Shown piece after piece: positions 8,543 through 17,638 of a stretch of 64,000 nucleotides of DNA (position 1 is the first letter of the stretch; the number at the start of each line of letters is the position of its first letter). The stretch covers positions 1 to 64,000 of the forward strand of contig NZ_JALPTB010000026.1 in assembly GCF_023218075.1 (NCBI RefSeq). The letters are read 5' to 3'. Origin of the DNA: Rhodococcus sp. HM1. Its GTDB lineage: Bacteria > Actinomycetota > Actinomycetes > Mycobacteriales > Mycobacteriaceae. The notes beneath the pieces are model-generated. The model saw only the letters and a list, made by a program, of their open reading frames with translations. It had not been told where the DNA came from and ran no database searches. The translations under genes were made by a program, and so were the position numbers.

Positions 8543-9592
8543 TCAGCGGTCGCGGTAGTACGCCCGGATCGCTCGGCTGATCACCTTGGCCTCCCGGTTC
8601 CGCTCGTGCCGCAACCGCGCATCGGCACGCGCCGCTACCCACTCGTTCTCGCGGCGCAGCTTTCGGTGGCTCTCCACCCGTCGCGCGTCGAGGTCGCCTT
8701 GTTCGACGGCAGCGCGGACCGCACATCCAGGCTCGGTCTCGTGCGCACAGTCCGTGAAGCGGCAGTGCTGCGCGAGATCGTCGATCTCGGGGAACACCGC
8801 GGCGATACCGGCATCGGCGTCCCACATTCCGACCCCGCGCAGGCCCGGTGTATCGATGAGGGTGATGCCGTCTCCCAGCGGAAACATCTCCCGATCGGTG
8901 GTGGTGTGCCGGCCCTTGCCGTCGCCGTGCCGCACCGGCGCTGTTGCCTGGATGTCGCGGCCGCACAACGCGTTGACCAGCGTCGACTTCCCGGCACCGG
9001 ATGCCCCGAGGAAGACGACGGTGCCCTGGATCCGGTCGCGCAGTTCGCTCAGCCCAGCCCCTTCCGGTGCACACACCTCGACCACGTTCGCGCCGGGCGC
9101 GAGCGCCACGACCTGCTCGAACACCGGTTCCGTCGTGACGTCGACCTTCGTGAGCGCGACGACCGGCTGAGCTCCACTGTCCCAGGCCAGGGCAAGCAGG
9201 CGTTCCACGCGGCCGAGATCGAGCGTGTCCGCCGCGGCCGTCACCACGACGGTGTCCACGTTTGCGGCGAGGACCTGCTCCTCCGATCGCCCCGACGCGT
9301 CGGCGCGACGGATCGCACCGGTACGCGGCAGCACGGCGCAGACCGTGCCGACCGTGTCGCCGTCGGTGGCAGGTTCGCGCACGATCACCCAGTCGCCGGT
9401 ACAGACCCGATGACCCGACGACCGCACCCGCAGCGGGCCCGCGGAGGTCACGGCTTCGCTGTGGCCGCGACCGGCCCGCACGATTCGTCCCGGCGTCCCC
9501 TGAATATCGCTGTCCGCGAAGCGTTCTGCAATCCGCGGAGTCCAGCCGTACTCGGCCAGAGGTTCGATTCCGGGTAGGACATCGGGGTGCAC
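8543..9592 (-). CDS. rsgA: ribosome-dependent GTPase RsgA
   Basis: Circularly permuted GTPase with motif order G4-G1-G3: TKVD (148-151), GASGAGKST (196-204), DTPG (247-250). A zinc knuckle follows (C277, C282, H284, C290 in HCRFTDCAHETEPGC). RsgA checks late 30S maturation. I place the start at GTG 9592 because AGGAG (complement of 9598-9602) sits 5 nt upstream, giving 349 residues; the frame is open to 9628. The N-terminal OB domain is present and the C-terminus is rich in Arg/Lys as expected for rRNA contact. Confidence 0.9.
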   Translation of the reverse strand: MHPDVLPGIEPLAEYGWTPRIAERFADSDIQGTPGRIVRAGRGHSEAVTSAGPLRVRSSGHRVCTGDWVIVREPATDGDTVGTVCAVLPRTGAIRRADASGRSEEQVLAANVDTVVVTAAADTLDLGRVERLLALAWDSGAQPVVALTKVDVTTEPVFEQVVALAPGANVVEVCAPEGAGLSELRDRIQGTVVFLGASGAGKSTLVNALCGRDIQATAPVRHGDGKGRHTTTDREMFPLGDGITLIDTPGLRGVGMWDADAGIAAVFPEIDDLAQHCRFTDCAHETEPGCAVRAAVEQGDLDARRVESHRKLRRENEWVAARADARLRHERNREAKVISRAIRAYYRDR

Positions 9593-9708
9593 GGTGACTC
9601 CTGATTCATGGTGGCGCGCGGGGCCCATGTCCCGCTCCGACAGATTCCGATGGTGAACCCGGTGGCACCGCAGCGCAATCGAATTTCCGGATGGGGCAGC
9701 CTGGACCG

Positions 9709-10416
9709 ATGACGAGACGCCTCCGCATCGTGATCACCGTCGCCGTCGCGGTGCTGCTCGTGATCGCCACCGTGCTCGGGCTCTACACGCTCTCGAACTC
9801 GCGCACCTACCAGCTTTTCGGCGATCTCGTGCACCGGGTCGAGACCGACGACAAGCTCGTCGCGTTGACCCTCGACGATGGACCGTCCGACCGCACTCCC
9901 GAAGTTCTGCGTGTCCTCGCCGAAGCAGGTGTGCCGGCGACCTTCTACGTCACCGGCACCGAGCTGGCCGCACACCCCGAGATGGGACGCGCGATCGTCG
10001 AAGCCGGGCACGAACTCGGCAACCACACGAAAACGCACCGGCGGATGATCCTCGTCGGCGGCGACACCGTGCGCGAGGAGATCGAGAGCACGGACGCGCA
10101 GATCCGCGCCGCCGGGTTCGACGGCGACATCACGTTCCGCCCGCCCTACAGCAAGAAGCTCGTCGTCCTCCCCCGGTATCTCGACGCACACGACCGGACC
10201 ACGGTGATGTGGGACGTGGAACCGGACTCCGTCGCCGCCGACGCGGCCACGATGGTCGACACAGCACTCGCGCAGACCCGCCCGGGGTCGATCATCCTGC
10301 TGCATGCGATGTATCCGGCGCGGCAGTCGTCGCTCGACTCGATTCCGGGGATCGTCGCCGGTTTGCAGGCGAAGGGCTTCCGGTTCGTGACGGTCTTGGA
10401 GCTCCTCGGCTCCTGA
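9709..10416 (+). CDS. membrane-anchored polysaccharide deacetylase
   Basis: 235 residues from ATG 9709; an in-frame ATG at 9691 is possible. An N-terminal basic patch and one membrane helix (about residues 5-24) are followed by a NodB-type deacetylase domain: TLDDGPSD with the catalytic base and metal Asp, HTKTH with the two metal histidines, FRPPYSKK, and a late LLHAM histidine motif. Such enzymes remove acetyl groups from peptidoglycan or other cell-wall glycans. It is monocistronic, upstream of gpsA by 90 bp. Confidence 0.85.
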   Translation: MTRRLRIVITVAVAVLLVIATVLGLYTLSNSRTYQLFGDLVHRVETDDKLVALTLDDGPSDRTPEVLRVLAEAGVPATFYVTGTELAAHPEMGRAIVEAGHELGNHTKTHRRMILVGGDTVREEIESTDAQIRAAGFDGDITFRPPYSKKLVVLPRYLDAHDRTTVMWDVEPDSVAADAATMVDTALAQTRPGSIILLHAMYPARQSSLDSIPGIVAGLQAKGFRFVTVLELLGS

Positions 10417-10506
10417 CCGACCGAAACGTACCCGCTGGTCCCCGCCTCCTGACACGCTGGAGATCTGTAGGACTCACCGGCAGAAACCAGACAGGAGTGA
10501 TCGCAG

Positions 10507-11514
10507 ATGGCACGTCCGGTTCGCGTCGTCGTTCTCGGTTCCGGATCGTGGGGGACCACGGTCGCGGGGCTCGCGGCCCAGAACACACCGACGCTGCTGT
10601 GGTCGCGGAAATCCGACACCGCGGCGGAGATCAACGAGGAGCACCGGAACAGCCGCTACCTCGGCGACCGCGAGCTTCCCGCGGAACTGCGCGCCACCGA
10701 CGACCTGGTCGAGGCCGCGCACGAGGCGGACGTGCTGGTCGTGGGTGTGCCCTCCCACGCCGTGCGGGAAACGCTCGAGCAGATCGCCGACGAGGTGCGC
10801 GCGTGGGTGCCGATCGTCTCGCTCGCGAAAGGTCTCGAGCCGGGCACCCGGCTGCGTCCGACCGAGGTGGTCGCGCAGTGCATGCCGGGGCACCCGGTCG
10901 GGTTGCTCGCCGGCCCCAACATCGCCAGCGAGATCGCCGACGGCCTGGCTGCCGCGGCGGTGGTGGCGATGCAGGACGAGTCGATCGCGAGCGCGCTGCA
11001 ACCGCTGTTCGCGGCGAAAGTGTTCCGCGTCTATCGCAACACGGACGTGCTCGGCTGCGAGTTGGGCGGGGTCCTGAAGAACATCATTGCGATCGCGGCC
11101 GGCATGGCCGAAGGTCTCGGGGTCGGCGACAACACCCGCGCAATGGTGCTCTCGCGGGGACTCGCCGAGATGATCCGGCTCGGTGTGGCGATGGGCGCGC
11201 AACCGCGGACCTTTTCGGGCCTGACCGGCATGGGCGATCTGATCGCCACGTGCATGAGCCCGGCGTCCCGCAACCGCCGAGTGGGCGAGGCGATCGCACG
11301 TGGGCTGTCCGTCGAGGAGGCGGTCGCCGAGTTGGGGCAGGTCGCCGAGGGTGTCAAGACCGCGCCGACGGTGATGGAACTGGCCCGCGAGTACGGCGTC
11401 GAGATGCCGATCGCCGCCGAGGTCGAAGCGGTGGTCGCGGGACGTCACACCCCCACCGAGGCCTACCGCGGTCTCCGGAAGCGCGCGCCCGGTGACGAGG
11501 AAGACCTCGTCTGA
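10507..11514 (+). CDS. gpsA: NAD(P)+ glycerol-3-phosphate dehydrogenase GpsA
   Basis: 335 residues, normal for the family. It has the Rossmann glycine motif LGSGSWGTT at the N-terminus, [23 protein letters not shown], catalytic Lys in [15 protein letters not shown], and [12 protein letters not shown]. It makes sn-glycerol-3-phosphate from dihydroxyacetone phosphate for phospholipids. AGGAGTGATC precedes the ATG. It stands alone here, whereas in many actinobacteria gpsA lies beside ddl or leuCD. Confidence 0.95.
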   Translation: MARPVRVVVLGSGSWGTTVAGLAAQNTPTLLWSRKSDTAAEINEEHRNSRYLGDRELPAELRATDDLVEAAHEADVLVVGVPSHAVRETLEQIADEVRAWVPIVSLAKGLEPGTRLRPTEVVAQCMPGHPVGLLAGPNIASEIADGLAAAAVVAMQDESIASALQPLFAAKVFRVYRNTDVLGCELGGVLKNIIAIAAGMAEGLGVGDNTRAMVLSRGLAEMIRLGVAMGAQPRTFSGLTGMGDLIATCMSPASRNRRVGEAIARGLSVEEAVAELGQVAEGVKTAPTVMELAREYGVEMPIAAEVEAVVAGRHTPTEAYRGLRKRAPGDEEDLV

Positions 11515-11570
11515 TCAGCCGAATATTCAGCTTTCTCGGAGAGACACTAGAGAGCTATAGATTCCCCGAT

Positions 11571-11604
11571 TTGACTGTTCAAACCACAACTTGAACACTG
11601 TTCA
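11571..11604. promoter_or_regulatory. palindromic operator/promoter of the flavin monooxygenase
   Basis: TGAACACTGTTCA (11592-11604) is a perfect dyad with a one-base centre. A third half-site TGTTCA lies at 11576-11581, so TGTTCAA...TTGAACA forms a second dyad. TTGACT at 11571-11576 could be the -35. The cluster ends 1 bp before the GTG start at 11606. This is TetR-type operator architecture; no regulator gene is adjacent. Confidence 0.5.
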
Positions 11605-11605
11605 G

Positions 11606-13048
11606 GTGTCGTCGTCCACAGAAGTGCTCATCATCGGCGCCGGATTCGCCGGCCTCGGTGCCGCCGTGCACCTGCATCGCCGCGGCCGGGACGTGCGGGT
11701 TCTCGAACGCGCGGATTCCCTCGGTGGGACGTGGCGCGACAACACCTACCCGGGCTGCGAATGCGACATCCCGCCGGCGCTGTACTCGTACTCGTTCGCC
11801 CCGCAGGCGACGTGGGCCCGGGGACGCGCCGGCCAACCGGAGATCCTCGCGCATCTGCACGAACTCGCCGACGAGCCCGGCCTGCTCGAGCGCATCACGT
11901 GCGGGGTCGGCGCCACCGGATGCCGCTGGGACGAGCGCACGCAACGCTGGCACGTCACCACCGACCGCGGAACCACCTACGAGGCACGTTTCCTCGTCCT
12001 CGCGGTGGGCGCACTCAACGTTCCGCGGATCCCCCGCACGGACGGCACGTTCGACGGCCCCGCCGTCCACACCGCACGCTGGGACCACTCCCTCGATCTC
12101 ACCGGCCGACGCGTTGCCGTCGTCGGAACCGGCGCCAGCGCAATACAAATCGTTCCCCGGCTCGCCGAGATCGCGGAACACGTCACCGTCGTGCAGCGCA
12201 CCGCACCGTGGATCCTGCCACGCACCGCACCCCGGCTGCCGCTCCCCCGTCCGGCTCGACGGGCACTCGAATACTGGCGCGCGGAGTCGCGATTGGGCTC
12301 CTTCACGGGTTCGCCGGACCGGCTCGAGGCTCGCGCACTGAGGCACCTGCACGACGGAATCGACGATCCGGCGCTGCGTGAGACACTGACCCCGGGCTAC
12401 CGGATCGGTTGTAAGCGAATCCTGTTCTCCGACGACTACTATCCCGCCCTGAGGCGGGAGAACGTCGAGCTGGTGCCGTCACCGATCGCACGCCTCGCCG
12501 GGAACTCCGTCGTCACCGCGGACGGTCGCGAGCACCCTGCCGACGCCCTGGTGTATGCCACGGGATTTCACGTCTCGGGCGCGCTCGCATCGGTGCCGGT
12601 GTCCGGTCGGGGCGGAATCGTCCTTCTCGAACGCTGGGCGCGCGAGGGCGCGCAAGCGCACCTGGGTATCACCGTCTCGGGGTTCCCGAACATGTTCGTT
12701 CTGGGTGGCCCCAACACCGGCCTGGCACACACGTCGGTTCTCACTATGCTCGAATCCCAGTTCCGTTATGCCGCAGCCGCAATGGATGTAACCGATCGCG
12801 AAGAAGTCGAGGCCCTCGAGGTAGACGAGCAGGCGCCGGCCCGGTTCGGCGCCGAGATGGCCGAGCGGTCGGCGGGAACCGCGTGGACGTCCGGCTGCGA
12901 CAGCTGGTACCTCGACCGCGGTGGCATCAACCGTTCGTTGTGGCCCGATTACGCGTGGCGCTACCGGTGGCGCACCCGCAGGTTCGACCGTGAGAACTAC
13001 CGCGTGCCGGTACCTTCGACAGAGCCATCACCGACCTTCCTGCCGTAG
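11606..13048 (+). CDS. flavin-containing monooxygenase (FMO/BVMO-like)
   Basis: 480 residues from GTG 11606; a TTG at 11591 is in frame but lies inside the palindrome. FAD-binding GAGFAGLG is at the N-terminus, then GGTWRDNTYPGCECDIP, the Baeyer-Villiger/FMO fingerprint FDGPAVHTARWD, a second Rossmann motif GTGASAIQ for NADPH, and the ATG motif VYATGFH. It should insert one oxygen into a ketone, amine or sulfide. Its 3' end overlaps the convergent aconitase gene by 21 bp. Presumably inducible through the upstream dyads. Confidence 0.85.
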   Translation: MSSSTEVLIIGAGFAGLGAAVHLHRRGRDVRVLERADSLGGTWRDNTYPGCECDIPPALYSYSFAPQATWARGRAGQPEILAHLHELADEPGLLERITCGVGATGCRWDERTQRWHVTTDRGTTYEARFLVLAVGALNVPRIPRTDGTFDGPAVHTARWDHSLDLTGRRVAVVGTGASAIQIVPRLAEIAEHVTVVQRTAPWILPRTAPRLPLPRPARRALEYWRAESRLGSFTGSPDRLEARALRHLHDGIDDPALRETLTPGYRIGCKRILFSDDYYPALRRENVELVPSPIARLAGNSVVTADGREHPADALVYATGFHVSGALASVPVSGRGGIVLLERWAREGAQAHLGITVSGFPNMFVLGGPNTGLAHTSVLTMLESQFRYAAAAMDVTDREEVEALEVDEQAPARFGAEMAERSAGTAWTSGCDSWYLDRGGINRSLWPDYAWRYRWRTRRFDRENYRVPVPSTEPSPTFLP

Positions 13049-14992
13049 CGCGAGTTTCGGAATGATCCCGCCGGCCAGCACATCCTCGAGTTGCCGGGGC
13101 GACAGCCTGTGCCGCACCGGAATATCGATGTTGCGGGTCGAGTTGTGCACCGACAGCTCGGGTCCTGCCACGAGAGCGTCACGAAGCCCGTCGAGGACGA
13201 GCACGTCGCCCTGCTCGATGGCGTCGTAGTCGTCCGGGTTCGCGAATTCGAGGGCGAGGACACCGAAGTTCGCGAGGTTCTGCCAGTGGATCCGTGCGAA
13301 CGACTTCGCGAGCACGGCGCGGAGACCGAGATACCGCGGCGTGATGGCCGCGTGCTCACGCGACGATCCCTGACCGTAGTTCTCTCCCCCGACGACGATG
13401 TGTCCGGTGGTGTCCTTGGTTTCCGCGGCCCGGTCGGGGTAGGTTTCGTCGACCTGTGTGAACGTGAACTGCGAGAGCTTGGGGATGTTGGACCGGAACG
13501 GCAGTGCCCGGGCTCCCGCCGGCGAGATCTCGTCGGTGGAGATGTTGTCCGCGACCTTCAGCAGAACGGGCGCCTCGATCCGGTCCGGCAGCGGCGGGAA
13601 ATCGGGCAGCGACGAGATGTTCGGCCCCTTCACCGGTTCGATCCCGCGTGCGTCTTCTTCCGGGGGCGGCGGGACGAGCATCGCGGTGTTCACCGAGGCC
13701 TCGGCGGGCAGGTTCAATTTCGGGTAGTCCGTGCCGACCTCCGCGGCCCAGTCGCGGGGATCGGTGATGCGACCGGTGAGTGCGGACGCGGCCGCGGTCT
13801 CCGGCGAACACAACCACACCGAATCCTCCCGGGTTCCGGAGCGACCGGGAAAGTTCCTCGGCATGGTGCGCAACGAGTTCCGCCCGGTCGCCGGGGCCTG
13901 CCCCATGCCGATGCAGCCCATGCATCCGGACTGGTGGATGCGAGCTCCGGCAGTGATCAGGTCGAGCGTGGCGCCCATGCGGGTGAGGTCGGAGTAGATC
14001 TCCCGCGAGGACGGGTTGATGTCGAAGCTGACCTCCGGAAGGGTCTGCCGCCCGGCGACCATCGCGGCCGCGATCGCGAAGTCGCGCAGTCCGGGGTTTG
14101 CCGAGGACCCGATGACCACCTGCGCGACCGGTTCTCCGGCGACCTCCCGCACGGGCACGACATTGCCCGGCGACGACGGCTTCGCGATCAGCGGTTCGAC
14201 GGCGGACAGGTCGATGTGCTCGACCAGGTCGTATCCCGCACCCGGGTCGGCGGCAACCTCGACGAAGTCGTCCTCCCGCCCCTCCGACCGCAGGAACTCG
14301 TGCACCGCGTCGTCGGCGGGGAACACGGTGGTGGTTGCACCCAGTTCGGCGCCCATGTTCGCGATCACGTGGCGGTCCATCGCCGTGAGCGTGTCCAGGC
14401 CCGGCCCGTAGTACTCGACGATCCGCCCGACGCCGCCCTTGACGCCGTGCCTGCGCAGCATCTCGAGAATCACGTCCTTCGCCGAGCACCACGGCGGTAG
14501 CGCACCGGTCAGCTCGACGCCCCAGATCTCGGGCATCCGGAGGTTCAGCGGCTCACCGGCGATGGCCAGCGCAACCTCGAGGCCGCCGACTCCGATGGCG
14601 AGCATCCCGAGCGACCCGGCCGCGGGGGTGTGCGAGTCGGATCCGGCCAGTGTCTTTCCCGGAATCCCGAATCGCTGCATGTGCGTCGGGTGCGAGACGC
14701 CGTTGCCCGGCTTGGAGAACCACAGTCCGTACCGCAGGCAGGCGGTACGCAGGTACTCGTGGTCTTCGGCGTTCTTCTCGTCCGCCTGCAGCAGGTTGTG
14801 GTCGACGTACTGGACGCTGACCTCTGTCCGGGCCCGATCGAGGTTCAGCGCTTCGAGTTCCTGCATCACCAGGGTTCCGGTGGCGTCCTGGGTGAGGGTT
14901 TGATCGATCCGGATCGCGATCTCCTCGCCAGGGTCCATGTTCCCCGACACGAGATGCGTTCCGATGAGCTTGCGCGCAACGTTCTCCGGCAT
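13028..14992 (-). CDS. aconitate hydratase, Aquifex-type
   Basis: 654 residues starting at ATG 14992 with GGGAG upstream. Domain order is that of the aconitase superfamily: GSDSHTPAAGSLGMLAIGVGG, the cluster-ligand region HQSGCMGCIGMGQAP, and a C-terminal swivel domain with GENYGQGSSREHAA and LAKSFARIHWQNLANFG. The length and single-chain order fit the putative 'Aquifex type' aconitases rather than the ~900-residue AcnA. Likely citrate/isocitrate or a related tricarboxylate as substrate. The frame stays open far upstream through the regulator remnant, but that extension is not part of this protein. Confidence 0.87.
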   Translation of the reverse strand: MPENVARKLIGTHLVSGNMDPGEEIAIRIDQTLTQDATGTLVMQELEALNLDRARTEVSVQYVDHNLLQADEKNAEDHEYLRTACLRYGLWFSKPGNGVSHPTHMQRFGIPGKTLAGSDSHTPAAGSLGMLAIGVGGLEVALAIAGEPLNLRMPEIWGVELTGALPPWCSAKDVILEMLRRHGVKGGVGRIVEYYGPGLDTLTAMDRHVIANMGAELGATTTVFPADDAVHEFLRSEGREDDFVEVAADPGAGYDLVEHIDLSAVEPLIAKPSSPGNVVPVREVAGEPVAQVVIGSSANPGLRDFAIAAAMVAGRQTLPEVSFDINPSSREIYSDLTRMGATLDLITAGARIHQSGCMGCIGMGQAPATGRNSLRTMPRNFPGRSGTREDSVWLCSPETAAASALTGRITDPRDWAAEVGTDYPKLNLPAEASVNTAMLVPPPPEEDARGIEPVKGPNISSLPDFPPLPDRIEAPVLLKVADNISTDEISPAGARALPFRSNIPKLSQFTFTQVDETYPDRAAETKDTTGHIVVGGENYGQGSSREHAAITPRYLGLRAVLAKSFARIHWQNLANFGVLALEFANPDDYDAIEQGDVLVLDGLRDALVAGPELSVHNSTRNIDIPVRHRLSPRQLEDVLAGGIIPKLALRQEGR

Positions 14993-15153
14993 GGTGGCTC
15001 CCGTCCGCGCCCGGGGCACCGAAGGCCGACCGGGCGGCACTGTCGATTCACTTCCTCCAGGATGCTCCGATTCGACCGCGGGAACTACCGCATTCCGGGG
15101 CCTGGGGCCGCCGTGGCGACCACCCGACCCGCCCCTTCGCGAACGAGGGGTCT

Positions 15154-15800
15154 CTACCGACGCCGAATCCGCACCGCCAGTCCTGCGACGTGAGCGCAGC
15201 TGGCGGCGCGGGCACCCTCGGCATCGCCGGCCCGGATGGCCGCGACGATACGTTCGTGCTCTTCGACGACAAGCTGCCGGTTGGTCTCGGACGCCCACAT
15301 GTCCGAGCGGTACAGGTGCCTGCGCGTCGAGGCGGAACAAGGCCTCGCGCAGCGGCTTGTTCGCGGCAATGCCGCGGATTGCGGTGTGGAAGTCGAGATC
15401 GAGCCGCGAGTCCCGTCGTCGGTCGGCGGGCTGGTCGAGCATCGACCGCTGTGAGTCGACCATCGCCATGAGGTCGGCGACCTGCTGGTGAGTGGCCCGC
15501 AACGTCGCCTGGTAGCCGTCGAGCACCTCGCGCACCGCGAACACCTCCCGGATCGGCTCGTCGTCGACCGTTTCGACCTTGGCCCCGGCGTTCCTGGTGT
15601 ACACCGCGAGGCCGTCGTTGATGAGTTGCTGCACGGCTTCGCGGACCGGGGTCCTGCTCACGTTGAGTTTCGCGGCCAGCGCCGGCACGGACAGCGCGGT
15701 GCCGGGCGGCAGCTCCCCCGCGAATATCCGGTCTCGGAGCGTGGGGTGAACCGATTCCGCGAGCAGCTCACATTCGGCAATCCTTCGGGGCTTGCGCGAC
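15154..15800 (-). pseudogene. GntR/FCD-family regulator, frameshifted and 5'-truncated
   Basis: The N-terminal winged helix is intact (LRDRIFAGELPPGTALSVPALAAKLNVSRTPVREAV), followed by the start of an FCD domain (VFAVREVLDGYQATLRATHQQ...LDLDFHTAI). At about 15322 the frame breaks: the rest (RHLYRSDMWASETNRQLVV...HERIVAAIRAGD) continues in a different minus frame to a TAG at 15154-15156. No start codon fits at the 5' end, where the sequence runs directly into amidohydrolase remnants. It therefore looks inactive. GntR/FCD regulators usually control a neighbouring catabolic operon, here the aconitase or the lost amidohydrolase. Confidence 0.8.
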
Positions 15801-16492
15801 AACGGGATTCGCGCGGCACTCGGTCGCGGCGTCGCCGACCGGGCCGACGCCACCCGCAAGTGGGGCTTCGAGCCGCGGCTCATGCAGCCGCTGGACGACG
15901 TGCTCGCCCATGCCGACCAGCTGGCGGAGGACGCGGCCGGATCCGCCGTCACCGTCGGGCTCGCGGTTCCGAACCCGCGGTCCGTCACGGCCGAGGGCAT
16001 GGCCGCCATCCGGGAGTTCGCGACGGCCCGCGACATGACCGTCTCGATCCATCTGCTCGAAACCACCACCGACGACACGATGTGCCGGGAGCACGCGGGC
16101 ATGGGCGTGGACGGCGCCGCCGGCAACGACACCCAGGACATGCTCGAATCACTTCGCAGGGGAGCGTACGTGCAGCGGGCGGCGCAACGCAGGGCCGACC
16201 CTGTTCGGATTCGAGCAGATGCTCGACATCGCCACGGGCGGAGCCAATTCCGCGCTCGGACTACCGGCCCGCTCCGGTGGCGTGCACGTCGGGGACCCGG
16301 CGGATCTGACGTTGATCCGGTTCGACCGGGAGTTCGCGACCCTGCCGTCCGCGATCCGGGTGCCGCCGTTCTCACGACCGGCACCAGCCGGATCGTGGAC
16401 ACCGTGATCGTCGGCGGTGAGGTGACGATCCGGGACGGGCGCAGCACCGGGGTCGACGAGTCCGAACTGGTCCGCACCCTGGCAGCACTCTG
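15790..16492 (+). pseudogene. amidohydrolase (TRZ/ATZ family) remnant
   Basis: Pieces of a TRZ/ATZ-type amidohydrolase in order: GIRAALGRGVADRAD, then GLAVPNPRSVTAEGMAAIREFA and SIHLLETTTDDTMCREHAGMGV, then an apparent internal deletion near 16110 joining directly to DGAAGNDTQDMLESLRRGAY. A one-base insertion at about 16200 (CCC run) shifts to the frame FGFEQMLDIATGGANSALG, and a one-base deletion near 16348 returns to the original frame (TGTSRIVDTVIVGGEV). The N-terminal half, including the first metal histidines, is absent. The tail (VDESELVRTLAAL) is the left copy of the 51-bp repeat and lacks its stop. Confidence 0.8.
16442..16492 (+). repeat. 51-bp direct repeat, left copy
   Basis: Matches 19945-19995 at 47 of 51 positions in the same orientation. 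It encodes the last residues of the amidohydrolase (ST-VDE-ELVRTLAAL). This copy reads on without a stop into the 3' end of the sensor kinase gene, whose stop begins at 16496. Confidence 0.85.
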
Positions 16493-16495
16493 GGA

Positions 16496-17638
16496 TCACA
16501 GCCCGGCAATCGGCAGTTCGAGGGTGAAGACGGCGCCGCGGCCGGGTCCTTCGCTGTGGGCCCGGATGCGGCCGTGGTGGGCTTCGACGAGGGCCCGGGC
16601 GATCGTCAGTCCGATTCCGCTGCCTCCACTTTCGCGGTCGCGGGCGGTGTCTGCGCGGTAGAAGCGATCGAAGAGATGGTCGAGGTGATCGGGTGCGATG
16701 CCTTCGCCGGTGTCGGCGACGGTGATCTGCACACGATCCTCGTCGGCTCGCCTGCTGGTGACGGTGACGACTCCTCCGGCAGGGGTGTGCCGCAGGGCGT
16801 TGTCGAGCAGGTTCCCCAGCACCTGACCGATCCGGTCCGGATCGACCGTCACGATCTCGGAGTCTTCGATGCGGGTCTGCAGAGCCACACCTGCGCTTTC
16901 GTACCGTTCGCGTACCGCATCGGCCGCGGTGTCGACGAGGGCGCCGGTGGTGGTGGGCACCGGCCGGATGCGGGTGAGGTGTTCTTCGGCGCGGGAGACG
17001 GCGGTGATGTCCTGGGCGAGCCGGGACAACCGTTGGGTCGCGGCGTGCAGGACCTGGCGGGTCTCGCCGTCGAAGGTGCGGACGCCGTCGTCGAGGGCTT
17101 CGAGGTAGGAGTCGAGAGTGGCGATGGGCGTGCGCATCTCGTGACCGAGGTCGGCGAGCATACGGCGGCGGGTGGTTTCGGTGGCGTCGAGGCGGCGGGC
17201 CAGTTCGTTGACGGTGACGACGAGTTCGTCGAATTCGCGGCCGAGTCCGGGGCTGGTCAGACGGGTGTCGTAGTGGCCTCCGGCGATGCGGGCGGCGGAG
17301 GTGGTCACCGCGGTGATCGAGCGTTGCACCCGGCGGGTCAGATACCAGCTCACCACCAGCGCCAGGAGCACCGCGAGTGCGACGGCCAGACCCCAGGCCA
17401 GGACGATCGACCGGGTGAAGGCCTGCTCGACGTGAGCGGCCTGGCTGGAGTTGTGGTCGATACCGGCCCGTCCGAGGTGATCGTGGAAGATACCGGGCGC
17501 AAGAGACGACGCGACGAGCCAGGCACTGACCGCACAGCCGACCACCACCACGGTCAGCGCGAGAAACAGCCGGGTGCCGAAGCTCGACCCGGGGAAGATG
17601 CGCCGCAACGATTCTCGTGGAGAAGACTGGTGGTTCAT
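16496..17638 (-). CDS. sensor histidine kinase (copper-module two-component system)
   Basis: 380 residues: two membrane helices (about 21-43 and 77-100) around a short 33-residue external loop containing His residues (HDH, DHN), a HAMP linker, HisKA with phospho-acceptor H166 in GHEMRTP, and the ATPase domain with NLLDNALRH, DTGEGI and GGSGIGLTIARALVEAHHG. It overlaps the response regulator by 4 bp. The neighbours encode copper-type proteins, so metal sensing by the short histidine-bearing loop is plausible but inferred. Confidence 0.88.
   Translation of the reverse strand: MNHQSSPRESLRRIFPGSSFGTRLFLALTVVVVGCAVSAWLVASSLAPGIFHDHLGRAGIDHNSSQAAHVEQAFTRSIVLAWGLAVALAVLLALVVSWYLTRRVQRSITAVTTSAARIAGGHYDTRLTSPGLGREFDELVVTVNELARRLDATETTRRRMLADLGHEMRTPIATLDSYLEALDDGVRTFDGETRQVLHAATQRLSRLAQDITAVSRAEEHLTRIRPVPTTTGALVDTAADAVRERYESAGVALQTRIEDSEIVTVDPDRIGQVLGNLLDNALRHTPAGGVVTVTSRRADEDRVQITVADTGEGIAPDHLDHLFDRFYRADTARDRESGGSGIGLTIARALVEAHHGRIRAHSEGPGRGAVFTLELPIAGL

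Noticed and set aside
13028-16477. A single 1149-codon open frame on the minus strand
   Set aside because: It joins aconitase, intergenic DNA, a frameshifted GntR gene and antisense of the amidohydrolase. The aconitase has its own ATG and ribosome site at 14992.
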